This document shows, in pieces, positions 33,688 to 41,898 of a stretch of 47,158 bases of DNA. The number at the start of each line of letters is the position of its first letter. The stretch's first letter is position 1. Position numbers and translations under genes: made by a program. Below the pieces are notes generated by a model, which did not search any database, had not been told where the DNA came from, and saw only the letters and a program-made list of their open reading frames with translations. Origin of the DNA: Nostoc sp. WHI. GTDB taxonomy: Bacteria; Cyanobacteriota; Cyanobacteriia; Cyanobacteriales; Nostocaceae. The stretch lies in the NCBI RefSeq assembly GCF_015714725.1, contig NZ_WBKM01000097.1, positions 1 to 47,158 of the forward strand, in the 5' to 3' direction.

Positions 33688-35061
33688 ATGCTGAAATACA
33701 TATCTGCGATCGCAGCCGTCTTAATTTTAACTTTGGGGTTTACATCTACAGTTCAAGCTGCAACTCCCCGTTCAACTTGGGTGGAAAATGAAATTTACCA
33801 ATACAACCATCCCTTTGCTTCTCAGTTGCCTCAAGAACTAGCAACGAAGATGCAAAAGATGAAAGCTAGCCCCTTCGCATTTTATCGAGGCACGGCTCAC
33901 ATTTTTTATCGTGATATGCAGACCTTACCAAGTTCTGGATTTGTGAATTCTTCAACCTCAGCTATCTGGTTACAGGGAGATATGCATCTGCAAAATCTTG
34001 GGGGGATGAGAGATAGCAACGACAATAACGTTTTTGACACCACCGACTTTGATGAAGGATATTTTGGCCCCTACGTTTGGGATTTACGACGGATGGCAGT
34101 CTCCATTCTCCTGGCAGCTAAAGAGAAAGGTCTGAGCTCCAGTGATGCTCAAGATATTGTTCGGAATTTCTTGGATGCTTACCTGAACAAGATGAGCGAC
34201 TTTAAGGGAACCAACGATGAACTGTCATATCGGTTGGAATCCAGCAATACGAGCGGTGTGGTCAAAGATTTGATTCAAGAGGGAACAGGCAAGAGCCGTT
34301 CTAGTTTGCTAAATAAGTACACGCTGTTAAATAACGCTAGCAGTCGAGTTTTCCAGACAACCTCGGAACTCCAGCCTGTATCCAACAGCACTTATTCAAA
34401 CATTGCTGGGGCTATGAGCAGCTACATCACCTCAATTTCTAGCAGTAAGCGCTACAGCAATAGTTATTACACCCTCAAGGATATTCGGCTCAAATTAGGT
34501 TCAGGCACTGGTAGTCTGGGTAAGTATCGCTATTTCTTGCTGATTGAAGGGCCGAGTTCAGCAACCGACGACGATCGCATTTTGGAGATGAAGCAGGAAG
34601 GAAGTAGTGCAGTTGCGATCGCGGTGCCAGGTCTGCTACCAACTTCAGTTTATGGAAATCATGAAGGGGCGAGAGTGGCGATCGCTACTAAAGCAATGCT
34701 CTCTAATACTGATGTATTGCTTGGCTACACTACAGTCAGTAGCATTCCCTTTATGGTGCATGAAAAATCTCCCTACCAAGTGGATTTTGACTATACGTTG
34801 CTAACCACTAAGTCAAAGTTTATGGATGCGATGGGCTATGCAGGAAAGGTCGTTGCAAAAAACCATGCAATCTCTGATAAAGACTACGATGCTGCAATTA
34901 TTCCTGACAGCGTTGACAAAGAAGTTACTGACATTGTGAGCAATAACAAAACTGTATTCAAAGATGAGATCGTTAACTTTGCACTGGACTATGCATCCCA
35001 AGTCGAGTACGACTACACGAGTTTTGTAAATGCTTATAACCAAGGGGTGACACTCTACTAA
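33688..35061 (+). CDS. Secreted DUF2252 protein (kinase-like fold)
   Basis: This 457-residue protein has a signal peptide (about residues 1-24, ending TVQAAT). The mature part has the DUF2252 order: SPFAFYRGTAHIFYRDM, then IWLQGDMHLQNLGGM and TTDFDEGYFGPYVWDLRRMAVS, which resemble the catalytic (HxN) and metal-binding (DFD) loops of kinase-like folds. A true kinase is not established for this family; secretion makes an ATP-dependent role less likely. It is a single gene, convergent with a small gene at 35218, with a perfect hairpin between them. Confidence 0.8.
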   Translation: MLKYISAIAAVLILTLGFTSTVQAATPRSTWVENEIYQYNHPFASQLPQELATKMQKMKASPFAFYRGTAHIFYRDMQTLPSSGFVNSSTSAIWLQGDMHLQNLGGMRDSNDNNVFDTTDFDEGYFGPYVWDLRRMAVSILLAAKEKGLSSSDAQDIVRNFLDAYLNKMSDFKGTNDELSYRLESSNTSGVVKDLIQEGTGKSRSSLLNKYTLLNNASSRVFQTTSELQPVSNSTYSNIAGAMSSYITSISSSKRYSNSYYTLKDIRLKLGSGTGSLGKYRYFLLIEGPSSATDDDRILEMKQEGSSAVAIAVPGLLPTSVYGNHEGARVAIATKAMLSNTDVLLGYTTVSSIPFMVHEKSPYQVDFDYTLLTTKSKFMDAMGYAGKVVAKNHAISDKDYDAAIIPDSVDKEVTDIVSNNKTVFKDEIVNFALDYASQVEYDYTSFVNAYNQGVTLY

Positions 35062-35137
35062 GCTACAATTCTTTAGGATGCGATCGCTATTTTCTCAATT
35101 TACCGCCTTGCAGCATCAAAAGTTTAGGCTGATTTGT

Positions 35138-35164
35138 CAGTTGGGCGTAAACATCGCCCAACTG
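35138..35164. terminator. Bidirectional hairpin between convergent genes
   Basis: CAGTTGGGCG at 35138-35147 pairs perfectly with CGCCCAACTG at 35155-35164 across a 7-base loop. There is no long T run, but it sits between two converging genes. Confidence 0.55.
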
Positions 35165-35217
35165 TAGTAAATTAGTGGCGCGATGCATTATTATTACCCT
35201 TCAGTTGATGGCTTTTG

Positions 35218-35541
35218 TTAGTTCTTTTTGATATCACGCGCCATGTTGAGGTAGTAGTCGTCTATTTTGGTCTTAGGACGACGGCGGGTAGTGGCGGCAA
35301 TTTTAGCAGTGTTATCCTGATTTGTTTCAAGTTGCTGTTTTGTTGAAGCTTGTTTTATACCTTGTGCATCATTAGATTCCAAGAAATAAGCAGCACTACT
35401 ATCAGACTTAGTAACTCCGAAAAGCTTGGCGAAAAAACCAAAGAAATTTCCTACAAAATTAAAAAAGCTTTTGAATAAAACACCAAACAAGCCTTCAAAA
35501 CGCAGGAACAAGTTGCGAATAGTTTGATTTAAACGAAACAT
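35218..35541 (-). CDS. Small aromatic-rich conserved protein
   Basis: This 107-residue protein has a striking N terminus rich in Phe and Leu (LFLRFEGLFGVLFKSFFNFVGNFFGFFAKLFG, about residues 11-42), an amphipathic or membrane-surface helix. A polar tail follows, ending RRRPKTKIDDYYLNMARDIKKN. AAGGGT lies about eight bases before the ATG. I do not recognise a domain; it looks like a conserved small cyanobacterial membrane-associated protein. Confidence 0.65.
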   Translation of the reverse strand: MFRLNQTIRNLFLRFEGLFGVLFKSFFNFVGNFFGFFAKLFGVTKSDSSAAYFLESNDAQGIKQASTKQQLETNQDNTAKIAATTRRRPKTKIDDYYLNMARDIKKN

Positions 35542-35847
35542 AGTAGTACCCTTGATGATTGCATACTCTCATTTTACCTAATTTTGTTGTGATAATAACT
35601 ATAAGTATTCCACCTTTGGATGGTTCCAATTGTTAATATTAAAATTGCGTAGTTTACCGCCGTAGGCATTGCATAAACTAACTGCTGTCGAATACTAATT
35701 GTTTTGTGAGAGCTAGAGTGTCAACATAATTCGTAGTTGCAATTTATATTACGAATTACGAATTATTTGATCGGGACTTATGGCTATTGCGATCGCTAAC
35801 CACTTGTCTAGAAGTTAATCAAAGCAAGCATTACACGGAGAGAAAAA
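35542..35847. other. Gene-free region with ATTACGA STRR
   Basis: No gene is seen. It contains two ATTACGA heptamers (35748-35761) followed by ATTATTT, as at 4510. GGAGAG precedes the next ATG. Confidence 0.45.
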
Positions 35848-36588
35848 ATGCAAATTACTAAACGCAATATCGAGTTGAGAGTAGATGATAGTTTAATGCG
35901 TGTTTATGTAGCAGCTCCCAAAGCAGCAGGAAAATACCCTGGTATTGTATTCTACAGTGATATTTATCAGTTAGGTGGTGCAATAATTCGTCTAGCTAAC
36001 TACTTAGCAGGATATGGTTATGTAGTGGCAGCCCCAGAAATTTTTCATCGAATTGAGCCAATTGGACTAATTATTGAACCAGATGATCTTGGGCGGATGC
36101 GGGGCAATGACGATGCTCGTCGAACTCCAATAGCTGATTATGATGCCGATTGCCGGGCTGTAATTGAATTTCTTCAAGCAGAAAGTTCGGTTTCTCCAAA
36201 TCAAATAGGCACTTTAGGTTTTTGTATTGGTGGACACCTAGCTTTCCGGGCAGCTTTCATGAGCGAAATTAAGGCTGCTGCCTGCTGTTACCCTACTGGC
36301 ATTCCAAGTGGTAAGCTGGGTGAGGGAATAGCCGATACAATTCATCGGGTAAGTGAAATCAAAGGCGAGATGCTAATGGTATTCGGTACTCTTGACCCTC
36401 ACATACCAGAAAATGATCGTCAAACCATAATTAAAGCTTTGGAGAATGCTAACATACCTCATCTCGTTCTTTTATATGAAGCAGAACATACCTTCATGCG
36501 CGACGACGGTTATCGCTACGATTCTGCCGCTACTACCTCTGCTTGGTTTGAAATAGTAGCTTTCTTTAAACGGATATTAGCGAACTAA
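35848..36588 (+). CDS. Dienelactone hydrolase-family protein
   Basis: This 246-residue alpha/beta hydrolase has the dienelactone hydrolase triad: Cys126 in GFCIGG, Asp183 in GTLDPH and His214 in AEHTF. The Cys nucleophile is typical of this family. It probably hydrolyses an ester or lactone; the natural substrate in cyanobacteria is not known. GGAGAG lies eight bases before the ATG. It is a single gene in front of the TIGR03985 gene, with about 170 bp between. Confidence 0.87.
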   Translation: MQITKRNIELRVDDSLMRVYVAAPKAAGKYPGIVFYSDIYQLGGAIIRLANYLAGYGYVVAAPEIFHRIEPIGLIIEPDDLGRMRGNDDARRTPIADYDADCRAVIEFLQAESSVSPNQIGTLGFCIGGHLAFRAAFMSEIKAAACCYPTGIPSGKLGEGIADTIHRVSEIKGEMLMVFGTLDPHIPENDRQTIIKALENANIPHLVLLYEAEHTFMRDDGYRYDSAATTSAWFEIVAFFKRILAN

Positions 36589-36756
36589 ACTCCTTATTCT
36601 CTCTGCGTCTCTGCGCCTCTGCGTGAGAAAAATCATCCCGCAGCGCCCGGCAGAGAAGAATTCGTAGGTATACGTAAATCCTACCCATTTTGGAAGCATC
36701 TACTCCTACAACCAATTAATCTAAAATAAAAACCCACAGATTAATTAACTCAGACT

Positions 36757-38121
36757 TTGGAAGTGTTTAATTTCAGCACCATACCGCTTATAGAAGACCC
36801 GCCTTATATCGAACTACTGCAATGGTTGGCACGGGGTTCATTAAAGCAAAACCTGCTGCGGGCGATTCGGTTGTGGGTATGGTTGCACTCTCTCTATGGT
36901 GATCAGCAAGACCGCCTGTGTTTACCTGACCCTTTTACCTACAAGCACTGGCGAGATACTTTCTTTAGCGTAACTCATCCTAAAGGAGAACTCGCGCCTC
37001 ATTTGCACCACAGCAATTGTGCTTGTGCCAAAACTACCGCCCAGTGGCTATTTTATCCCAAAACCGGGCTTGTAGAACCAGAGTGGAGGCGATCGCTTCA
37101 GCAACATGATGCAATTTCCGATGCAGATTTAGATGAATTGCTGCAACAGCGTTTATTTGCAGTCACTCGCCGTTCCCTGTTTGCCGATTTGCAAATTCTT
37201 ACTGAACTTGGTTGGTTAAAACTTGCAGACAAACAATACTATCGAGTTCAGAATTTTCCATCTCGACCCAGTGCTAGAGAATTAGAACCTGTAAATAACC
37301 GTCTGGGAGTTTATGACTTGGGTTTTCTCAATCCTAACTTAGAAGCGATCGCTCAAAACCTCTCCCAACCCATCCAAAATGTGCAGCGATTCTACCTAGA
37401 GGTTGACTACATCATTTCCCAAACCCAAAATCAAGTTGAAAAATGGCTAGATGAATTCCGTAATCTTTGGGAACAAACAACTATAACGCCAATCTGTCTT
37501 AGCTACACTAGCGCTAAGTACGGTGTAGTGGAGTGTATTATTTATCCTGTCTGTATATATTACGTGCAAAGAGCCGTATACCTCTGCGGTTTTGGCAAAA
37601 CTCCCACAAATAAAGGCGAGTGGTACAACTATCGCTTAGATAAAATTCAAAAAATTACTCCCCTGGCTTGGAACGATGCAAAATTGCCCAAACTGCTGCG
37701 ACAACGGCGAACAACTTTACCCACACCAGACCATATTCGTTTACAAATGCATCAAGCTTGGGGTTTTGATTTTTACTTACCATCCAAGTTGATGCTACTG
37801 CGATTCGACCGCACATTTCATGACCGCTACATCAAGGGAACCTCTCGTCATGCTACCTTTAAGGCGATAAGTTATCAGGGGATATTACAACTAATTCCAG
37901 AGCAGGTTATCCCAGTAAAACACCGGGAAACTTTGCTAAAAATTTTAAAAAATCGTCCCCAAGATGATGCTTATTATACTGTGATCTATCGAGATGGAGA
38001 TCCGAATGTGGGTTTGCGTTTGAGGGCTTGGCGACCAAAAGTTGAGGTGCTTTTACCTTGGGAATTGCGACAGGAAATCACCAAAGAAGTGCAAGCAGAG
38101 TGGCACTTTTATCAAAATTAA
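36757..38121 (+). CDS. TIGR03985-family CRISPR-associated protein, WYL-like
   Basis: I assign this 454-residue protein to TIGR03985 from its start (IELLQWLARGSLKQNLLRAIRLWVWLHSLYG), its Cys/His region (HHSNCACAKTTAQWLFYP) and its size. A winged-helix-like segment TRRSLFADLQILTELGWLKL is at about residues 136-155. A WYL-like domain follows (CIIYPVCIYYVQRAVYLCGFG, WYNYRLDKIQKI), so it is probably a ligand-responsive regulator. The start is a TTG; a GTG two codons on is the only nearby alternative. The family is named for neighbourhood with cas genes, but none is in this window, so the annotation as CRISPR-associated is by family only. Confidence 0.68.
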   Translation: MEVFNFSTIPLIEDPPYIELLQWLARGSLKQNLLRAIRLWVWLHSLYGDQQDRLCLPDPFTYKHWRDTFFSVTHPKGELAPHLHHSNCACAKTTAQWLFYPKTGLVEPEWRRSLQQHDAISDADLDELLQQRLFAVTRRSLFADLQILTELGWLKLADKQYYRVQNFPSRPSARELEPVNNRLGVYDLGFLNPNLEAIAQNLSQPIQNVQRFYLEVDYIISQTQNQVEKWLDEFRNLWEQTTITPICLSYTSAKYGVVECIIYPVCIYYVQRAVYLCGFGKTPTNKGEWYNYRLDKIQKITPLAWNDAKLPKLLRQRRTTLPTPDHIRLQMHQAWGFDFYLPSKLMLLRFDRTFHDRYIKGTSRHATFKAISYQGILQLIPEQVIPVKHRETLLKILKNRPQDDAYYTVIYRDGDPNVGLRLRAWRPKVEVLLPWELRQEITKEVQAEWHFYQN

Positions 38122-38236
38122 CAGAACGATTTGAAGCGGCGTTATAGCGGTTCTCGGTTGAGTTAGGTACAAGAACCCCACCCCCAACCCCTCTCGAAAA
38201 GCAAAGCTGTTTTATTTCCTCAAAGGCTCAAAAAAG

Positions 38237-38488
38237 ACTTGTGTTCAGAACAAAAGTACTTGTGTTCTGAACGAAAAGACTTGTGTTCTGAACGAATGAA
38301 CTTGTGTTCTGAACGAAAAGACTTGTGTTCTGAATGAAAAGACTTGTGTTCTGAACGAATGAACTTGTGTTCTGAACGAATGAACTTGTGTTCTGAATGA
38401 AAAGACTTGTGTTCTGAACGAATGAACTTGTGTTCTGAACGAATGAACTTGTGTTCTGAACGAATGAACTTGTGTTCTGAACGAAAAG
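38237..38488. repeat. 21-bp tandem array B, 12 units
   Basis: Twelve units of ACTTGTGTTCTGAACGAAAA plus G, each 21 bp, with two alternating endings (GAAAAG or GAATGA) and occasional GAAT. The unit has no spacer, so this is not a CRISPR array. The array is capped by AAAAGACTTGTGTGTACACC and GTAG at 38484-38507, a sequence identical over 24 bp to an element end at 39549-39572. It lies in the gene-free stretch 38122-38603, just after the TIGR03985 gene. Confidence 0.9.
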
Positions 38489-38603
38489 ACTTGTGTGTAC
38501 ACCGTAGGCTCTTCGAGAGGGGACTATGATGTACCTTTTTAAGTTGATTCTTATAGTATCTTCTCCTGAACAGACGAAAAACACAGACTATAACTTTATG
38601 TTG

Positions 38604-39281
38604 CTACTGGCTGGGATTCAGTACAACGATTATTTCTGCTAGTCTAATTCCCAGACGTTTCCAGTGGGGATTGGTGGAGGAAAAAGTGCGATCGCCTGAT
38701 ACTGCTCGATAATGAGTGGGATATTTCTCAGCAGCATTAGGAGCAGTATCTACTCGTAGGATGAGTTTACCCTGATAGGTGGATAATCGGCTACTATCTA
38801 ACAAAATAGTACCGCCGTAGTCCCACGCCAATCCATAAAGTTTAAAATTACCCAATTTCTTGCGTAATTCGCTCAATGGCGTTCCCACTCCAATACCTTC
38901 GCGGGTTTTCCAAGCTGAACCCAAGTCACGTACATCTAGAGGTTTAGTACGAGTATTATCACTCCAGACTATCAACAGCGATCGCCCCTGATTTAGATTT
39001 AACTGAGTAGCTGCAAAAGTACCTATTCCTTCGGCGCCTGAAATGGTTTTATCAACAAGATTAGATGCACCAAATAGCTTCACTAAATCTTGCTTGGTGG
39101 TTGTGCGTCTTATCGGCCCAACTCTTTCCCCAGGAACGATTAAGGTGTCTGTTAATGGTTGCGATTTAGCAATAGTAACTGGATGATTGATTTTCTGGGG
39201 TAGTGCAAAGGCTGGGTTTGCTGAATAGTTTAGCAGTAAAGCTAAAGTAGCTGTAGCAATGCCTTTGATTGATGAATTCAT
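38604..39281 (-). CDS. Small secreted protein of unknown function
   Basis: The start is the ATG at 39281 (MNSSIKGIATATLALLLNYSANPAFALP), which begins a clear signal peptide; the frame upstream is only element sequence. The 225-residue product has a mature part with GERVGPIRRTTTKQDLVKLFG, SLLIVWSDNTRTKPLDV and LSELRKKLGNFKLYGLAWDYGGTI, a repeated beta pattern as in cyanobacterial SH3-like or lipocalin-like secreted proteins. I do not recognise it. A MITE-like element lies only 30 bp upstream, so the native promoter is either within the element or cut off. Confidence 0.65.
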   Translation of the reverse strand: MNSSIKGIATATLALLLNYSANPAFALPQKINHPVTIAKSQPLTDTLIVPGERVGPIRRTTTKQDLVKLFGASNLVDKTISGAEGIGTFAATQLNLNQGRSLLIVWSDNTRTKPLDVRDLGSAWKTREGIGVGTPLSELRKKLGNFKLYGLAWDYGGTILLDSSRLSTYQGKLILRVDTAPNAAEKYPTHYRAVSGDRTFSSTNPHWKRLGIRLAEIIVVLNPSQ

Positions 39282-39322
39282 GGGTTCTATTTTGGGTAGC
39301 AGAATATGAGTGAGAAGCGTTC

Positions 39323-39631
39323 CAATACGGTTCGGATAAGATCCCCCCGCCTGCGGCGACCCCCTTAAAAAGGGGGTAAATAGGAAACAAAGCCCCCCTT
39401 TTAAAGCTACGGTGTACACACATCTTTCTAAAAAACCAAAATCGTCGTAGATCCCCCTAAATCCCCCGATAAATTGGGGGACTTTGAGAGCTTTTTGCCC
39501 CCTTTTTTAAGGGGGGTTGGGGGGATCAAAAGCCTGTGGGCCAACTCTAAAAGACTTGTGTGTACACCGTAGCTTTTTAAGGGGGGTTGGGGGGATCTCC
39601 CAGAGCCAAATATGTTAACCGAACCGTATTG
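39323..39631. mobile_element. MITE-like element, copy 2, interrupted by a second element
   Basis: The left end CAATACGGTTCGGATAAGAT and the right end (reverse complement CAATACGGTTCGGTTAAC) match the right and left ends of copy 1 at 91-224, so this copy is inverted. It is flanked by a 12-bp direct repeat TGAGAAGCGTTC (39311-39322 and 39630-39641, overlapping the end by two). The copy is 309 bp; removing the inner element at 39405-39574 leaves 139 bp, close to the 134 bp of copy 1. Confidence 0.72.
39405..39574. mobile_element. Inner MITE-like element with 18-bp perfect inverted ends
   Basis: The ends are AGCTACGGTGTACACACA (39405-39422) and its exact reverse complement TGTGTGTACACCGTAGCT (39557-39574). 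Inside is a further palindrome, GATCCCCC...GGGGGGATC. It interrupts the CCCCCCTTAAAAAAGGGGGG arm of copy 2. The right end with its inner flank is repeated at the edge of array B (38484-38507). Confidence 0.72.
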
Positions 39632-39715
39632 AGAAGCGTTCTATAAATAACTCCTTGCTCTTCAATTTTAACTACTACAAATTCTCAATTACAGATTCCC
39701 GATTTTCCAAAACTT

Positions 39716-41674
39716 TTATTTCATCGCTCTAGTTGCGTTGAAAATTGCTAACAAAGCTACTCCGACATCAGCAAATACAGCTTCCCACATCGTCGCTATA
39801 CCTAAAATACCCAATCCAATAAATACACCTTTAATTGCTAAAGCAAACCCAATATTTTGCCAGACAATTTGGCGAGTTTTTCTGGCAATTTTGATTGCTT
39901 CTGCCACTTTTGACGGTGCATCTGTCATGATCACAATATCAGCAGTTTCTATGGCTGCATCTGAGCCTAACCCACCCATTGCTATACCAACATCTGCTCT
40001 AGCAATCACTGGCGCATCATTAATACCATCTCCAACAAAGGCAACTTTACCATGCTTGCCGGCGGTGCTGAGTAACTTCTCAATGGCATTAACTTTTTCT
40101 TCAGGTAATAACTCTGCTTCATAGGTATCTATGCCAAGCTGTTGAGCAATCAGGGAAGCGATCGCTTGATTATCTCCTGTCAACATTACTGTTCTATCTA
40201 TACCCATTTGCTTGAGTGCTTGAATAGCTTGTTTGGCATCTTCTTTGAGTTCATCAGCAATGACAATATACCCAGCATAAATATTATCCACTGCTAAATG
40301 AATAACTGTTCCCTTTAACTGGCAATTATCATGAGCAATCTTCTCTCTATGTAATAGGCGATCGCTTCCCGCTATTACTACCCTATTTTCAACCTTGGCT
40401 CTAATTCCATAACCTGCGATCTCTTCATAATTTCTCACGTCAGATGCATCAATTTTTTCACCATAAGCATTACGGATAGATTGAGCGATGGGATGGTTTG
40501 AGTGCGATTCTACCTTGGCAGCTAATTGCAGCAATTCTTGTTCATTCAAGCCATTTAATGGTACTACCTTCGCTACTTTAAAGACCCCTTTAGTCAACGT
40601 TCCAGTTTTATCAAAAACAACTGTATCGACTGCATTTAAAGTATCTAAAAAAGTAGAGCCTTTAACCAAAATACCTCGTCTAGCCGCACCTCCCACACCT
40701 CCAAAGTAACCTAATGGAATACTGATAACCAGTCCACACGGACAAGAGATAACTAATAAAATTAGGGCACGATAAATCCATTCCGAAGAAGTTGCGCCAG
40801 AAACGAATAAAGGAGGTAATAAAGCAACTGCCAGAGATGTAAAAACTACTATCGGTGTATAATATCGGGCAAATTTAGTAATAAATTTTTCTGTTTCTGC
40901 TTTTTTACTTTTGGCATTTTGCACTAAGTCTAAAATCTTGGCAATGGAAGATTCATCAAAAAGTTTTGTGACTTTAATGCTGATAACACCCATTTTGTTA
41001 ATCATCCCAGCCAAAACTGTTTCTCCCAGCCTCACTGTTCGCGGCACAGATTCTCCAGTTAATGCAGATGTATCAACTTGCGAATTCCCATCTATAATTT
41101 CACCATCTAAGGGAATCTTTTCTCCGGGTTTGACAATAATAATATCTCCAATATTTACTGTCTTTGGCGATACTTTTTTTATTTCTCCCTCTGTCTGAAT
41201 ATTTGCATAATCTGGGCGTACTTCCAATAAAGCTTTAATAGAATTACGTGAACGACCGACGGCAATATCTTGGAACAATTCCCCAATTTTATAAAATAAC
41301 ATTACTCCGACAGCTTCGGGTAATTTATGAATTGCGATCGCCCCTAATGTCGCTACTGTCATCAAAAATGTTTCATCAAATACTCTACCTTTGAGTATAT
41401 TGCGCCCAGCAGTTTTTAAAACACTCCATCCACTTAATAAATAGGCTGGGATGAAAACTAGAAATTCACCTATTGAATAGAATGTATTATGTAATTGATT
41501 TTCAAAAATTACACCAGGCGCATATAAACTTAAAATCATCACCAAGGGTAATATTTCATTTTTCAGATTGAATTCTCCACCGTGGTCGTGATTGTGGTCA
41601 TGATTATGATTCTCGTGATTGTCATGTTCACAGTTGGAACAACCGGAAGATTCTGAATGTAGTTTTTGCTTCAT
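39716..41674 (-). CDS. P1B-type heavy-metal ATPase with His-rich N terminus
   Basis: This 652-residue ATPase exports a divalent metal such as Zn, Cd or Co. Visible motifs are TGES (206-209), SCPCGL (CPC 311-313, membrane metal site), DKTGTL (Asp355 is phosphorylated), NHPIA, MLTGDN and VGDGINDAP. The N terminus lacks the usual heavy-metal-associated domain; instead it has CSNC at 12-15 and a His/Asp-rich stretch (about 17-31), suited to Zn or Ni buffering. About eight membrane helices are expected. It is divergent from the Nramp gene, with a 224-bp AT-rich region between. Confidence 0.9.
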   Translation of the reverse strand: MKQKLHSESSGCSNCEHDNHENHNHDHNHDHGGEFNLKNEILPLVMILSLYAPGVIFENQLHNTFYSIGEFLVFIPAYLLSGWSVLKTAGRNILKGRVFDETFLMTVATLGAIAIHKLPEAVGVMLFYKIGELFQDIAVGRSRNSIKALLEVRPDYANIQTEGEIKKVSPKTVNIGDIIIVKPGEKIPLDGEIIDGNSQVDTSALTGESVPRTVRLGETVLAGMINKMGVISIKVTKLFDESSIAKILDLVQNAKSKKAETEKFITKFARYYTPIVVFTSLAVALLPPLFVSGATSSEWIYRALILLVISCPCGLVISIPLGYFGGVGGAARRGILVKGSTFLDTLNAVDTVVFDKTGTLTKGVFKVAKVVPLNGLNEQELLQLAAKVESHSNHPIAQSIRNAYGEKIDASDVRNYEEIAGYGIRAKVENRVVIAGSDRLLHREKIAHDNCQLKGTVIHLAVDNIYAGYIVIADELKEDAKQAIQALKQMGIDRTVMLTGDNQAIASLIAQQLGIDTYEAELLPEEKVNAIEKLLSTAGKHGKVAFVGDGINDAPVIARADVGIAMGGLGSDAAIETADIVIMTDAPSKVAEAIKIARKTRQIVWQNIGFALAIKGVFIGLGILGIATMWEAVFADVGVALLAIFNATRAMK

Positions 41675-41754
41675 TTTTTCTGTTGAGGCTAGTAAGTTAT
41701 TTGATATATGATTCTGTTTTCAAATGTAATGAAAAAAAGAAGTTTTTACAAGTT

Positions 41755-41774
41755 GATAATTTAAGAACGATAAT
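41755..41774. promoter_or_regulatory. Possible metal-regulator site between the divergent metal genes
   Basis: Two GATAAT hexamers lie in the same orientation at 41755-41760 and 41769-41774. GATAAT units are typical of Fur/Zur-type sites, but the arrangement here is not a clear inverted repeat. Confidence 0.25.
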
Positions 41775-41898
41775 CTATATCAATAGTAAAAGTTAGTTGA
41801 TTGTTGAATCTTTCTACTAAGTTTTAGTGAATATTAAAATTTATAAATTTATAAATATAGCTATTATTGTCAGTATTTTATAAAATTATGAGAGAATT

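Noticed and set aside
38237..38488. Array B as a CRISPR array next to a CRISPR-associated gene
   Set aside because: The 21-bp units are contiguous with no unique spacers, so it is a simple tandem array.
38228..38584. 85- and 118-codon frames over array B as genes
   Set aside because: Two overlapping frames of the same strand are both open for the same reason of 21-bp periodicity.
39282..39419. 46-codon N-terminal extension of the 38604-39281 gene
   Set aside because: The extension is encoded by mobile-element sequence and would bury the signal peptide that starts at the ATG at 39281.
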